Both the position numbers and the translations under genes were made by a program. A stretch of 64,000 nt of DNA, from the NCBI GenBank assembly GCA_902780525.1, contig CACZFL010000002.1:62001-126000 (forward strand), in the 5' to 3' direction. Under the pieces are notes generated by a model that was not told the DNA's origin, did not search any database, and was given only the letters and a program-made list of their open reading frames with translations. Shown piece after piece: positions 1 to 7,034 of the stretch (positions are counted from its first letter, which is position 1; each line of letters opens with the position of its first letter). This DNA comes from an uncultured bacterium. Its GTDB lineage: Bacteria > Cyanobacteriota > Vampirovibrionia > Gastranaerophilales > Gastranaerophilaceae.

Positions 1-582
1 ACCTAGCAGCTTATGTTCAAAAAGTTTGTAAGTAACAAGCCCGATTAACATTCCAACCCCTGCCGATGCAAATCCCCATTCAAAGCCGTACTTTGCGGCA
101 AGCGTTCCGCATACAAGAGGAGATAAAAATGCACCAAAATTTATTCCCATATAAAAAATCGTAAACGCAGAATCTTTTTTATCATTATCATCACCATACA
201 ACAATCCGAGAACAGAACTTATATTTGACTTAAAAAAACCGTTTGCACAAATCATTAAAAACAAAGAAAGCAAAAAAAGTTCTTTTCCGCCAAATGCCAG
301 CAAAAACAACCCGGCGCTCATAAGAACAGCACCGGCAGTAATACAACGCCTCTGTCCGATAAATCTGTCAGCAAGATATCCGCCGATAAGAGGAGTCAGA
401 TAAACAAGTCCCGTATAGATGCCGTAAATATTTCCTGCTTTCTGTGATGAAAACATGAGTTCGTGCACCATATACAAAACTAAAAGGGCGCGCATTCCGT
501 AGTAGGAAAATCTTTCCCACATCTCAACAAAAAATAATAAATACAAACCCTTTGGATGTTCCTGATTAAATATATTCTGCAT
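1..582 (-). CDS. POT-family proton-dependent oligopeptide transporter, N-terminal part
   Basis: The gene runs off the left edge; 194 N-terminal codons are present. The product is an inner-membrane MFS transporter of the POT/PTR family, which imports di- and tripeptides with protons. The first helices contain E-M-W-E-R-F-S-Y-Y-G-M-R, the ExxERFxYYG motif of the family. Further on, YMGINFGAFLSP matches the second POT signature (FYxxINxG). Several hydrophobic helices are visible. ATG at 580-582 is the start. It lies 4 bases after the stop of the NSS transporter gene, so the two are probably co-transcribed and could serve joint amino-acid and peptide uptake. The family call is firm; the substrate is inferred. 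Confidence 0.9.
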   Translation of the reverse strand, partial: MQNIFNQEHPKGLYLLFFVEMWERFSYYGMRALLVLYMVHELMFSSQKAGNIYGIYTGLVYLTPLIGGYLADRFIGQRRCITAGAVLMSAGLFLLAFGGKELFLLSLFLMICANGFFKSNISSVLGLLYGDDNDKKDSAFTIFYMGINFGAFLSPLVCGTLAAKYGFEWGFASAGVGMLIGLVTYKLFEHKLLG

Positions 583-586
583 ATAA

Positions 587-1891
587 CTATTTTAACCCAA
601 CATATAATAACGCAACCAGAATAATAGGCACAACATACTTAAGCCCGATATCAAACAGGAATGCAAAAAATTTGTTCTGTATAAAATGTTCTCCTTTTAT
701 CTTTAAAAACCAGCCTGCAATTAAACATAAAAATAAAGCATTTAATGGCATAAGAATACTTGATGTTGTGAAATCAAGAAAATCAAAAACTGTTTTTCCG
801 CACAATTTAAAATTTTCAAGCTGACCAAAGGACAAAGTCGCGGGTATTGAAATTAAAGCAATTATTGAGAATACTGCCGCACACGCTTTTGTACGGGTTA
901 ATTTTAGTCTTTCAACCATAGATGCAATAGGAACTTCTATTATACTTATGCCAGAAGTTACGGCAGCCGCAAACAAAAGAACAAAGAATGCTGCCGAGAC
1001 AATATTTCCGTAAGGAATCTGTGCAAATATCTGTGGAATTGTAATGAATACAAGTCCTGCTCCGGAGTTAGGTTCAAGTCCAAACGAGAATATCGCAGGG
1101 AATATCATTATACCAGCCATAAGAGCAAATAAAGTATCTGAAAAAATAATTGTATAAGTTGATTTCAGAATACTTTTATCTTCTCTTATATAACTTCCGT
1201 ATGTTAACAAAGCTCCCATACCTATACTCAGTGTAAAAAGAGCCTGACCGAGTGCTGCCAAAAACATGTGGGCATTAACCTTGGAAAAATCCGGCTTAAA
1301 CATATAAATAAGACCTTCATGAGCATTCGGAAGATTAAGTGAAAATACAATTAATCCCAAAAGTATAACTGCAAATAAAGGCATTAAAACATTGTTTGCA
1401 AACTCTATACCTTTCTTTATACCCCTTGCTGCAAATATAATGCATATAAGTAAAAAAACCAAAGTAAAAACACATGCGGATACAGAGTCTTGGATTAATG
1501 TAACAAAATAGCTTCCGTAATCTTCTATTTTAATATTAGTAAGACTTAAAAATATATAATCAATAATCCAGCCTCCGACAATAAAGTAAAAAGAAGCTAC
1601 CAAAATGCCTGTCAGAGGATTCAGGAATCCAAAAATTTTAAACTTCGGATTAACAGACTCAAAAGCACCAATACATTCTTTTTTTGTTATTTTCCCCATT
1701 GCAAGTTCTGCAAACAGAGGAACAAAACATATTGTAAGAATTAGTAATAAATATACGACAAGAAACACTGCTCCGCCATTTTGCCCCATTATATAGGGAA
1801 ATCTCCAAATATTTCCCAGACCTACCGCAGAACCAACTGCCGCAAGAATGAATGTTAACCTTGATGACCAACTTGGTCTGTTCTCTTCCAT
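587..1891 (-). CDS. NSS-family sodium-dependent amino-acid/neurotransmitter-type symporter
   Basis: A 434-residue integral membrane protein of the neurotransmitter:sodium symporter (SNF) family, which uses the Na+ gradient to import amino acids (LeuT/MhsT type). The N-terminus carries W-S-S-R-L-T-F followed by AAVGSAVGLGNIWRFPY, the hallmark unwound TM1 motif that binds Na+ and substrate. GxGAxLTYGSY (around residue 225) and SGISIIEVP (around residue 320) fit the TM6 and TM8 regions. The length and the roughly 11-12 helices are typical of short bacterial members. An AGAAGG-like ribosome site precedes the ATG. It is the first gene of a likely two-gene unit with the POT transporter. The particular amino acid cannot be told from sequence. 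Confidence 0.93.
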   Translation of the reverse strand: MEENRPSWSSRLTFILAAVGSAVGLGNIWRFPYIMGQNGGAVFLVVYLLLILTICFVPLFAELAMGKITKKECIGAFESVNPKFKIFGFLNPLTGILVASFYFIVGGWIIDYIFLSLTNIKIEDYGSYFVTLIQDSVSACVFTLVFLLICIIFAARGIKKGIEFANNVLMPLFAVILLGLIVFSLNLPNAHEGLIYMFKPDFSKVNAHMFLAALGQALFTLSIGMGALLTYGSYIREDKSILKSTYTIIFSDTLFALMAGIMIFPAIFSFGLEPNSGAGLVFITIPQIFAQIPYGNIVSAAFFVLLFAAAVTSGISIIEVPIASMVERLKLTRTKACAAVFSIIALISIPATLSFGQLENFKLCGKTVFDFLDFTTSSILMPLNALFLCLIAGWFLKIKGEHFIQNKFFAFLFDIGLKYVVPIILVALLYVGLK

Positions 1892-2012
1892 AAAAAACAG
1901 CCTTCTCTTCTTCGTTTAACTATTAAGATTATATTACAAAATCATAAATACGTTAATATTATCGGACAGAAGATTTGCTACATTTTTGCCACTACTATAT
2001 TCCTAAGCTTTA

Positions 2013-3005
2013 TTAATTTATTGCATCTGTTAATATATTTTTTAATTGCGGATAATAATTTAACACATTTTGAATTTGCATATCATTTTTATCCTTATTA
2101 GTATCAAAAAGATTTTTTTCATTATCTAACATTCCCAATTCACGCTCTGCATTTACATAAATTATATCATTAACAGGATCTTTTACAATTTTTATTCTTT
2201 TACCGTTAAGAACTGCCATTGCCCAAAACCAAATATCATCAGCATCTGGTGTTAATTTTGAAAATAACTCTTCGTTGCAAATATCTTTATATAGGCTGTG
2301 AGGTGGAAATAATGTACCGCCTCCACTTGTAAAGAAGTTTAGAACGTAAGCTGAATTGTCACTAATACATTTTTTCCATTTGACATAAGGCAGTATTTTA
2401 TCCCTTTGAATAACAATTTTATGCGCTCTATGACAAATTATATTTTCCCTATCCTCTACATATTCATTATACAATTTTTCAAGCCAATCAGACGGATAAA
2501 AGATATCATCATCTGCTGTTACAATAATATCATTCGGATATTCTTTCAAAGCCGGAATAAGTTTTTTGAAACTTTTTATATCTTCTGTGAACTTTATTGT
2601 AAGTCCGTTATTTCTTAAATCCAGTACCTTTTTCGGTACATCATCTTCTCTGTTTGGGAATTGTTCTTCTCCAAGCCACAAAATAACTTCATCCGGTTTT
2701 AAATTTTGGTTTAATAACGAATAAATTCCATAATGAACATCATACATTCTATCCGGATAAGAAGTTAATGAAACAATAAGTTTTTGCTCTCGCTTTTCTT
2801 CTGTTACACCAATATACGGTTTTCTGTTTTCAATTTCGCTTGCAAGCTGCTCCTTATTAATCTTTTTTGTGTTTAGCCAAGAAATGAACAATCCTAACTG
2901 TTTTTCTTTTATTTTATTATTTTTTATTTTAATTTTAATTCCACATAAATTGAATACTTTATGACATCCTTTATTGTTTATAGAAAAAATATCACTCAAT
3001 TTCAT
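2013..3005 (-). CDS. GT-A fold glycosyltransferase-like protein of a surface polysaccharide operon
   Basis: A 330-residue protein probably acting at the cytoplasmic face on cell-surface glycan. From about residue 75 it reads LIVSLTSYPDRM, then NDIIVTADDDIFYPSDW (about 160-176). The DDD triplet is the metal/nucleotide-sugar (DxD) site typical of GT-A transferases. FTSGGGTLFPP and DADDIWFWAMA follow, as in hypothetical glycosyltransferases of polysaccharide loci. The N-terminus carries an FSINNKG-CHK-x3-LCGIKIKIK motif that also ends the other glycosyltransferase in this operon. Its ATG overlaps the stop of the UDP-glucose dehydrogenase gene (TAATG), so translation is coupled. The donor and acceptor are unknown. 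Confidence 0.75.
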   Translation of the reverse strand: MKLSDIFSINNKGCHKVFNLCGIKIKIKNNKIKEKQLGLFISWLNTKKINKEQLASEIENRKPYIGVTEEKREQKLIVSLTSYPDRMYDVHYGIYSLLNQNLKPDEVILWLGEEQFPNREDDVPKKVLDLRNNGLTIKFTEDIKSFKKLIPALKEYPNDIIVTADDDIFYPSDWLEKLYNEYVEDRENIICHRAHKIVIQRDKILPYVKWKKCISDNSAYVLNFFTSGGGTLFPPHSLYKDICNEELFSKLTPDADDIWFWAMAVLNGKRIKIVKDPVNDIIYVNAERELGMLDNEKNLFDTNKDKNDMQIQNVLNYYPQLKNILTDAIN

Positions 3006-4312
3006 TATTTTTTCTCCTTGCCGATTTGATAGAGCTCAAAACCTTGTTCATTTAATCTTTCTGCGTTGTATTGATTTCTGCCGTCGAAAATAACCGGTTG
3101 TTTTAACAAGGTTTTTATCTTTTCAAAATCAGGACGCCTGAACTCGTTCCACTCAGTCATCAAAAGCATAGCGTCAGCGTTTTCTATTGCCGAATAAGAC
3201 GAATTGCAATATTCAATTTTTTCTTTAAAAATTCTTTTTGCTAAATCAATAGCTTTTGGGTCGTAACATTTTATCTTTGCACCCATTTCCAATAAAGAAT
3301 TAATTATTGTTATGGCAGGTGCTTCCCGCATATCATCCGTTTTGGGCTTGAATGCTAATCCCCAAACTCCAAAAGTTTTACCATTCAAATCTTTTCCGAA
3401 TTTATCTATGATCTTTTGAACAAATACTTCTCTCTGCTTTTTATTTGTATTATCTGCAGACCTAATAATACTCATATCTACACCGTAGTCTTCACCTGTT
3501 TTAATTAGAGCTTTAACATCTTTTGGGAAACAACTTCCACCATATCCTAATCCGGGGAAAAGAAATTTATTACCAATTCTTGAATCGGTTGAAATTCCTA
3601 CTCTAACCATTTCTGCATCGGCACCAACTTTTTCACAAAGATTAGCGATTTCATTCATAAAAGAAATTTTGGTTGCTAAAAAAGAGTTAGCTGCATATTT
3701 TGTCATTTCTGCAGATTTAACATCCATAACAATTACTCTATTTCCTGTTCTAAAGAACGGGGAGTAAATATCCTGCATAATTCTTGTTGCTTTTTCAGAA
3801 TTTGAACCGATAATAACTCTGTCAGGCGAAAGAAAATCATCAACGGCATTCCCTTGTTTTAAAAACTCCGGATTTGACACAACATCAAAGGGGTAAATAG
3901 TATTTTGTTTTATTATATTTGTAACTTTTTCCGCGGTGCCAACAGGAACTGTTGATTTATCCACAATAACTTTATATCCGTTTATTGCTTTACCTATTTG
4001 TTCGGCAACACCCAAAACATATTGTAAATCGGCAGAACCGTCTTCATCTTGCGGAGTTCCTACAGCAATAAAGCAAACTTCAGATTTTTTTACTGCACTA
4101 TCCAAGTCTGAAGAAAAAGTTATACGTTTTTCTCTAAAGTTAGATTTTACAAGCTCTTCTAATCCGGGTTCGTATATTGGAATAATGCCGTTTTCAAGTT
4201 TTGTAAGCTTTTCTCTGTCATTATCAACACAAATAACATCGTTTCCCATTTCTGCAAAACATGTTCCTGCAACTAAACCTACATATCCCGTTCCGATAAC
4301 TGCTATATGCAT
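3005..4312 (-). CDS. ugd: UDP-glucose 6-dehydrogenase
   Basis: A 435-residue cytosolic enzyme that oxidises UDP-glucose to UDP-glucuronate with two NAD+, supplying uronic acid for capsule or lipopolysaccharide. The sequence shows the Rossmann motif GTGYVGL at residues 7-13, the catalytic-cysteine motif GYGGSCFPKDV with C261, and WGLAFKPKTDDMREAP in the C-terminal UDP-binding domain. Length and domain order match the Ugd/TuaD family. It sits between two glycosyltransferase genes on the same strand, 19 bases after the upstream one and overlapping the downstream one by one base, so the three form one operon. Confidence 0.96.
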   Translation of the reverse strand: MHIAVIGTGYVGLVAGTCFAEMGNDVICVDNDREKLTKLENGIIPIYEPGLEELVKSNFREKRITFSSDLDSAVKKSEVCFIAVGTPQDEDGSADLQYVLGVAEQIGKAINGYKVIVDKSTVPVGTAEKVTNIIKQNTIYPFDVVSNPEFLKQGNAVDDFLSPDRVIIGSNSEKATRIMQDIYSPFFRTGNRVIVMDVKSAEMTKYAANSFLATKISFMNEIANLCEKVGADAEMVRVGISTDSRIGNKFLFPGLGYGGSCFPKDVKALIKTGEDYGVDMSIIRSADNTNKKQREVFVQKIIDKFGKDLNGKTFGVWGLAFKPKTDDMREAPAITIINSLLEMGAKIKCYDPKAIDLAKRIFKEKIEYCNSSYSAIENADAMLLMTEWNEFRRPDFEKIKTLLKQPVIFDGRNQYNAERLNEQGFELYQIGKEKK

Positions 4313-4331
4313 TAAAACTCCTTAATTTTTA

Positions 4332-5186
4332 TTATATATTTTTTTCAGATAATTTTATCTGGAAACCGCATATTGTAAGTATTTTCTGTTTCTTGTTACC
4401 GATTGTGCGATTCCTTATTGAAAATATTTTTTGTGAATTTGAATATTTAAGAACATAATTTGCTTTTTCCATAATTTTCTTTTGCAAATCTTTATCGTTT
4501 GTTAAAAAATCCATCATTCTGAGTTGTATTTTTGCGGCATTTTGAGTTTGTTCTTTATTAGATTTAACTGATACATTATTTTCATGCCATCTGTATTTTA
4601 ATAAAACTTCTTGAATAATATAAAACTCTGTGTGGAATATCATTTTGCTCCACAAGTCATAATCGACTGCACTAGAAAGAGCTTCATCATATGTAATGTT
4701 ATATTTATCCAATATTTCTTTTCTAATCATTGCAACCGGATTATTTATGGGACAACCGGTAACAAAATCCATGTATTTTGGATTTTGTGGAAATTTTAGA
4801 ATTTTATTAGAAGGGATTTTTTCTACCCAGGAGCTTACAACACCAATATTATGGTTTTCATCAAGAATTTTAATTTCTTTTTCAAATCTGTCAGGCATAG
4901 AGATATCATCGGAATCAAATACTGCAATGTATTCTCCCTGCGCTATTTTATGGGCATTATTGCGGCTTTTACTTATGCCTTGGTTTTCTTGTTTTATATA
5001 TTTTATTCTGTCATCTTCGTATGATAAAATAACTTCTTCTGCGTTGTTGGTTGAGCCATCATTAATTATAATAAATTCAAAATCCGTGTACGTTTGATTG
5101 AGAATACTTTCAATAGCTTCTCTCAAATACTCTTCTTTTGTGTTATAAACCGGCATAATCACCGAAATCTTAAAGCTGCCCGACAT
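4332..5186 (-). CDS. Family 2 glycosyltransferase
   Basis: A 284-residue GT2 enzyme. The N-terminus has ISVIMPVYNTKEEYLREAIESI and QTYTDFEFIIINDGSTNN, the canonical nucleotide-sugar binding start. IAVFDSDDISMPDRF supplies the DxD motif and VDYDLWSKM the acceptor-side ED-like motif. No transmembrane segment is seen, so it should act in the cytoplasm on lipid-linked glycan. The C-terminus ends in KIFSIRN-x4-NKKQKILTICGFQIKL, a tail related to the N-terminal motif of the glycosyltransferase at 2013-3005. It is the first gene of the ugd operon. Sugar specificity cannot be assigned. Confidence 0.9.
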   Translation of the reverse strand: MSGSFKISVIMPVYNTKEEYLREAIESILNQTYTDFEFIIINDGSTNNAEEVILSYEDDRIKYIKQENQGISKSRNNAHKIAQGEYIAVFDSDDISMPDRFEKEIKILDENHNIGVVSSWVEKIPSNKILKFPQNPKYMDFVTGCPINNPVAMIRKEILDKYNITYDEALSSAVDYDLWSKMIFHTEFYIIQEVLLKYRWHENNVSVKSNKEQTQNAAKIQLRMMDFLTNDKDLQKKIMEKANYVLKYSNSQKIFSIRNRTIGNKKQKILTICGFQIKLSEKNI

Positions 5187-5281
5187 AAAACTCCTTTTGT
5201 ACTGAAGAAAACAGAATTATCACAACGAGGAATATATCATGAACAACATTAAATTACAATAAAAAGAATTCGAGAAACAAC

Positions 5282-5827
5282 TTATAAAGACAGCATATAA
5301 ATAACTATCGCGCTGATTAAAATTACCGTCATTATGAACGCAAACCCGACAGAAATTAAAGGATTAAACTCGAACTCCGTTTTGTCATCAAACTCTGTGC
5401 TTTTCATTACTTTTTTTATAAAATCAGGTTTTGATTCCGTTTTGGTTTTGCGGAAAGAATCTTTTAAAATTTTTCTTATCTTGTAAGTATCCTCAAGCTC
5501 TTTTCTTGCCTTTTTATTTCCTATTGTATATTTTCTGATTTTCACATTTTCCTCCTCAGGAAGTTCATTATCTACATATGCTGAAAGATTTTTTTTAAAA
5601 AACTGATACTGCTTTGAAGAATGAGTATTAGTCGAGAAAACTTCTTTTTCCTCCGGACAAAGTTTTTTCTTAACATCACCAAACAGAGAGTCAATAATGT
5701 TAAGCTTTGCACGACAGACAGGACATTGCCTGAGATGTTCTTCAACTCTTGTTTTCAGCGATTCAGAAAGTTCTCCGTCAATATAAAACGATATGAGTAC
5801 GTCCATTTGTAAACATGTTATTTCCAT
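5282..5827 (-). CDS. Membrane-anchored anti-sigma factor with zf-HC2 domain
   Basis: A 181-residue protein that should hold the sigma factor encoded immediately upstream at the membrane. Residues 5-40 form a putative zinc finger (C5, H31, C35, C38; H-x3-C-x2-C as in ZAS/HC2 anti-sigma domains). Residues 79-112 look like a second copy of the same fold (LSAYVDNELPEEE...KARKEL matches FYIDGELSES...CRAKL), but the zinc ligands are gone. One transmembrane helix lies at about 155-178 with almost nothing beyond it, so there is no periplasmic sensor domain. One base separates its ATG from the stop of the sigma gene, consistent with coupled expression. Confidence 0.85.
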   Translation of the reverse strand: MEITCLQMDVLISFYIDGELSESLKTRVEEHLRQCPVCRAKLNIIDSLFGDVKKKLCPEEKEVFSTNTHSSKQYQFFKKNLSAYVDNELPEEENVKIRKYTIGNKKARKELEDTYKIRKILKDSFRKTKTESKPDFIKKVMKSTEFDDKTEFEFNPLISVGFAFIMTVILISAIVIYMLSL

Positions 5828-5828
5828 A

Positions 5829-6398
5829 TCATATAAACTCCTTTAATTGTTCCTGCAATTTACCTCTTGCTCTTGAGATTCGCGATTTTACCGTTCCGAT
5901 AGTTGTGTTGGTAAGTTTTGAAATGTCCTCATAACTCAGACCTTCATATTCTCTGAGAACAATTACCAATCTGAGATTATCGGGAAGATCTAGCAGCGCA
6001 AATCTTATTATTGTATCAAGCTCGGAAAAAAGACATTTTTCACCCGGCTCACATCCGATTTTGTCTTTTAGTTCCAGAAGTTTTTCGTCATCATAATCCA
6101 CATTTGCGTCTTTTTGATGTTTTTTTGCGTAATCATAATACGTAGAAGTTACAATGTGATTGAGCCAGGATTTAAAGCAATGAATATCTTTAAGAGACTG
6201 AATACATTTTACTGTTTTAAGCAGTGCTTCTTGGGTCAAATCTGCGACATCCTGCCTTTTTTCGGTTAAGTAGCTGAACATACCAAACACATTTTTCTGA
6301 ATACGCTTTATTAATTCTTCTAGTGCTTTAATGTTACCTTCCTGAGAGAGAGTAATTATCATATCCATATCTGCTTTTTTATAATCAATATTCGGCAC
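5829..6398 (-). CDS. ECF-type RNA polymerase sigma factor
   Basis: A 189-residue group 4 sigma factor. Region 2 runs from about residue 20 (ALEELIKRIQKNVFGMFSYL, then DVADLTQEALLKTVKCI and FKSWLNHIVTSTYYDYAKKH), and binds the -10 element and core polymerase. Region 4 is at about 140-185 (LRLVIVLREYEGLSYEDISKL, TIGTVKSRISRARGKL), a helix-turn-helix for the -35 element. It is followed after one base by its anti-sigma gene. A GGAGA ribosome site precedes the ATG. The stimulus and regulon are unknown; it is not closely similar to the second ECF factor at 41267. Confidence 0.93.
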   Translation of the reverse strand: MPNIDYKKADMDMIITLSQEGNIKALEELIKRIQKNVFGMFSYLTEKRQDVADLTQEALLKTVKCIQSLKDIHCFKSWLNHIVTSTYYDYAKKHQKDANVDYDDEKLLELKDKIGCEPGEKCLFSELDTIIRFALLDLPDNLRLVIVLREYEGLSYEDISKLTNTTIGTVKSRISRARGKLQEQLKEFI

Positions 6399-6480
6399 GA
6401 CAACATCTCCACTTTCACATTATAGAAAGCGGATTTTTAAATAAAATCAGACAGTCGGGGATATTACATGGTTAAAGATA

Positions 6481-6930
6481 TTAAATATTTTCCAAACTTT
6501 TTGCTAAACTTACAAATTTTTGTTTTATTATCTGTTCCAGTCCATGTTCATTCAGTTTATCAAGAATTTCCTGTTTAGACCCCAAGCTTAAAACGCTTTC
6601 TGCACCATATTGACTTCCACGGATTACCGCAGCAGCTTCCAGATATCTTTTATCCTCTGCACCCTTTACACCTGTCGGAGAAACTTTAAGCAGAAAATGA
6701 GTTGCATCAAGAGCTTTATCAGGATTTTCAATTTCTTCCCATACAGCATCAAACTCACCGGTTGGCTGAACTTTTTCCTTAACCTTATTCTTTAAGTCAG
6801 TAATCATTTTTTTTATAAGTTCTTCCATTTTTTCAGCTCCTTTGTCCACACAAGCTTCGACGGCATTTGGCTTAACACCGCTGAAATTTATATTTTTGAT
6901 GTTGTTATTTCGGTTAATTCTGTTGTTCAT
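6481..6930 (-). CDS. Small leader-motif protein of unknown function
   Basis: A 149-residue protein that I do not recognise. It opens with an Asn/Arg-rich stretch ending in NINFSGVKPNA, the leader signature shared with other proteins of this window. The rest is charged and mostly helical (KMEELIKKMITDLKNKVKEKV, then EQIIKQKFVSLAKSLENI), with no transmembrane segment. A good AAAGGA ribosome site sits 6 bases before the ATG. It lies downstream of the 3133-residue gene on the same strand, about 100 bases away, so it could be a partner of that protein, though nothing in the sequence proves it. Confidence 0.65.
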   Translation of the reverse strand: MNNRINRNNNIKNINFSGVKPNAVEACVDKGAEKMEELIKKMITDLKNKVKEKVQPTGEFDAVWEEIENPDKALDATHFLLKVSPTGVKGAEDKRYLEAAAVIRGSQYGAESVLSLGSKQEILDKLNEHGLEQIIKQKFVSLAKSLENI

Positions 6931-6960
6931 ATTATATCCTTTATTTTATATTATTCGGTA

Positions 6961-7011
6961 GTAAATGTATAGAGGGGGGAGGGTAAATGTATTGGGGTAA
7001 ATGTATTGGGG
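6961..7011. repeat. GTAAATGTATTGGG tandem repeat
   Basis: Two perfect 14-base copies of GTAAATGTATTGGG lie at 6983-6996 and 6997-7010. A diverged copy starts at 6961 (GTAAATGTAT followed by a G-run). The block fills the gap between the giant gene and the small leader-motif gene. On the minus strand it reads as C-rich ACCCC blocks that could affect the transcript between the two genes. Confidence 0.8.
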
Positions 7012-7034
7012 GCAACGTTTGGTGGAAGCAAATA

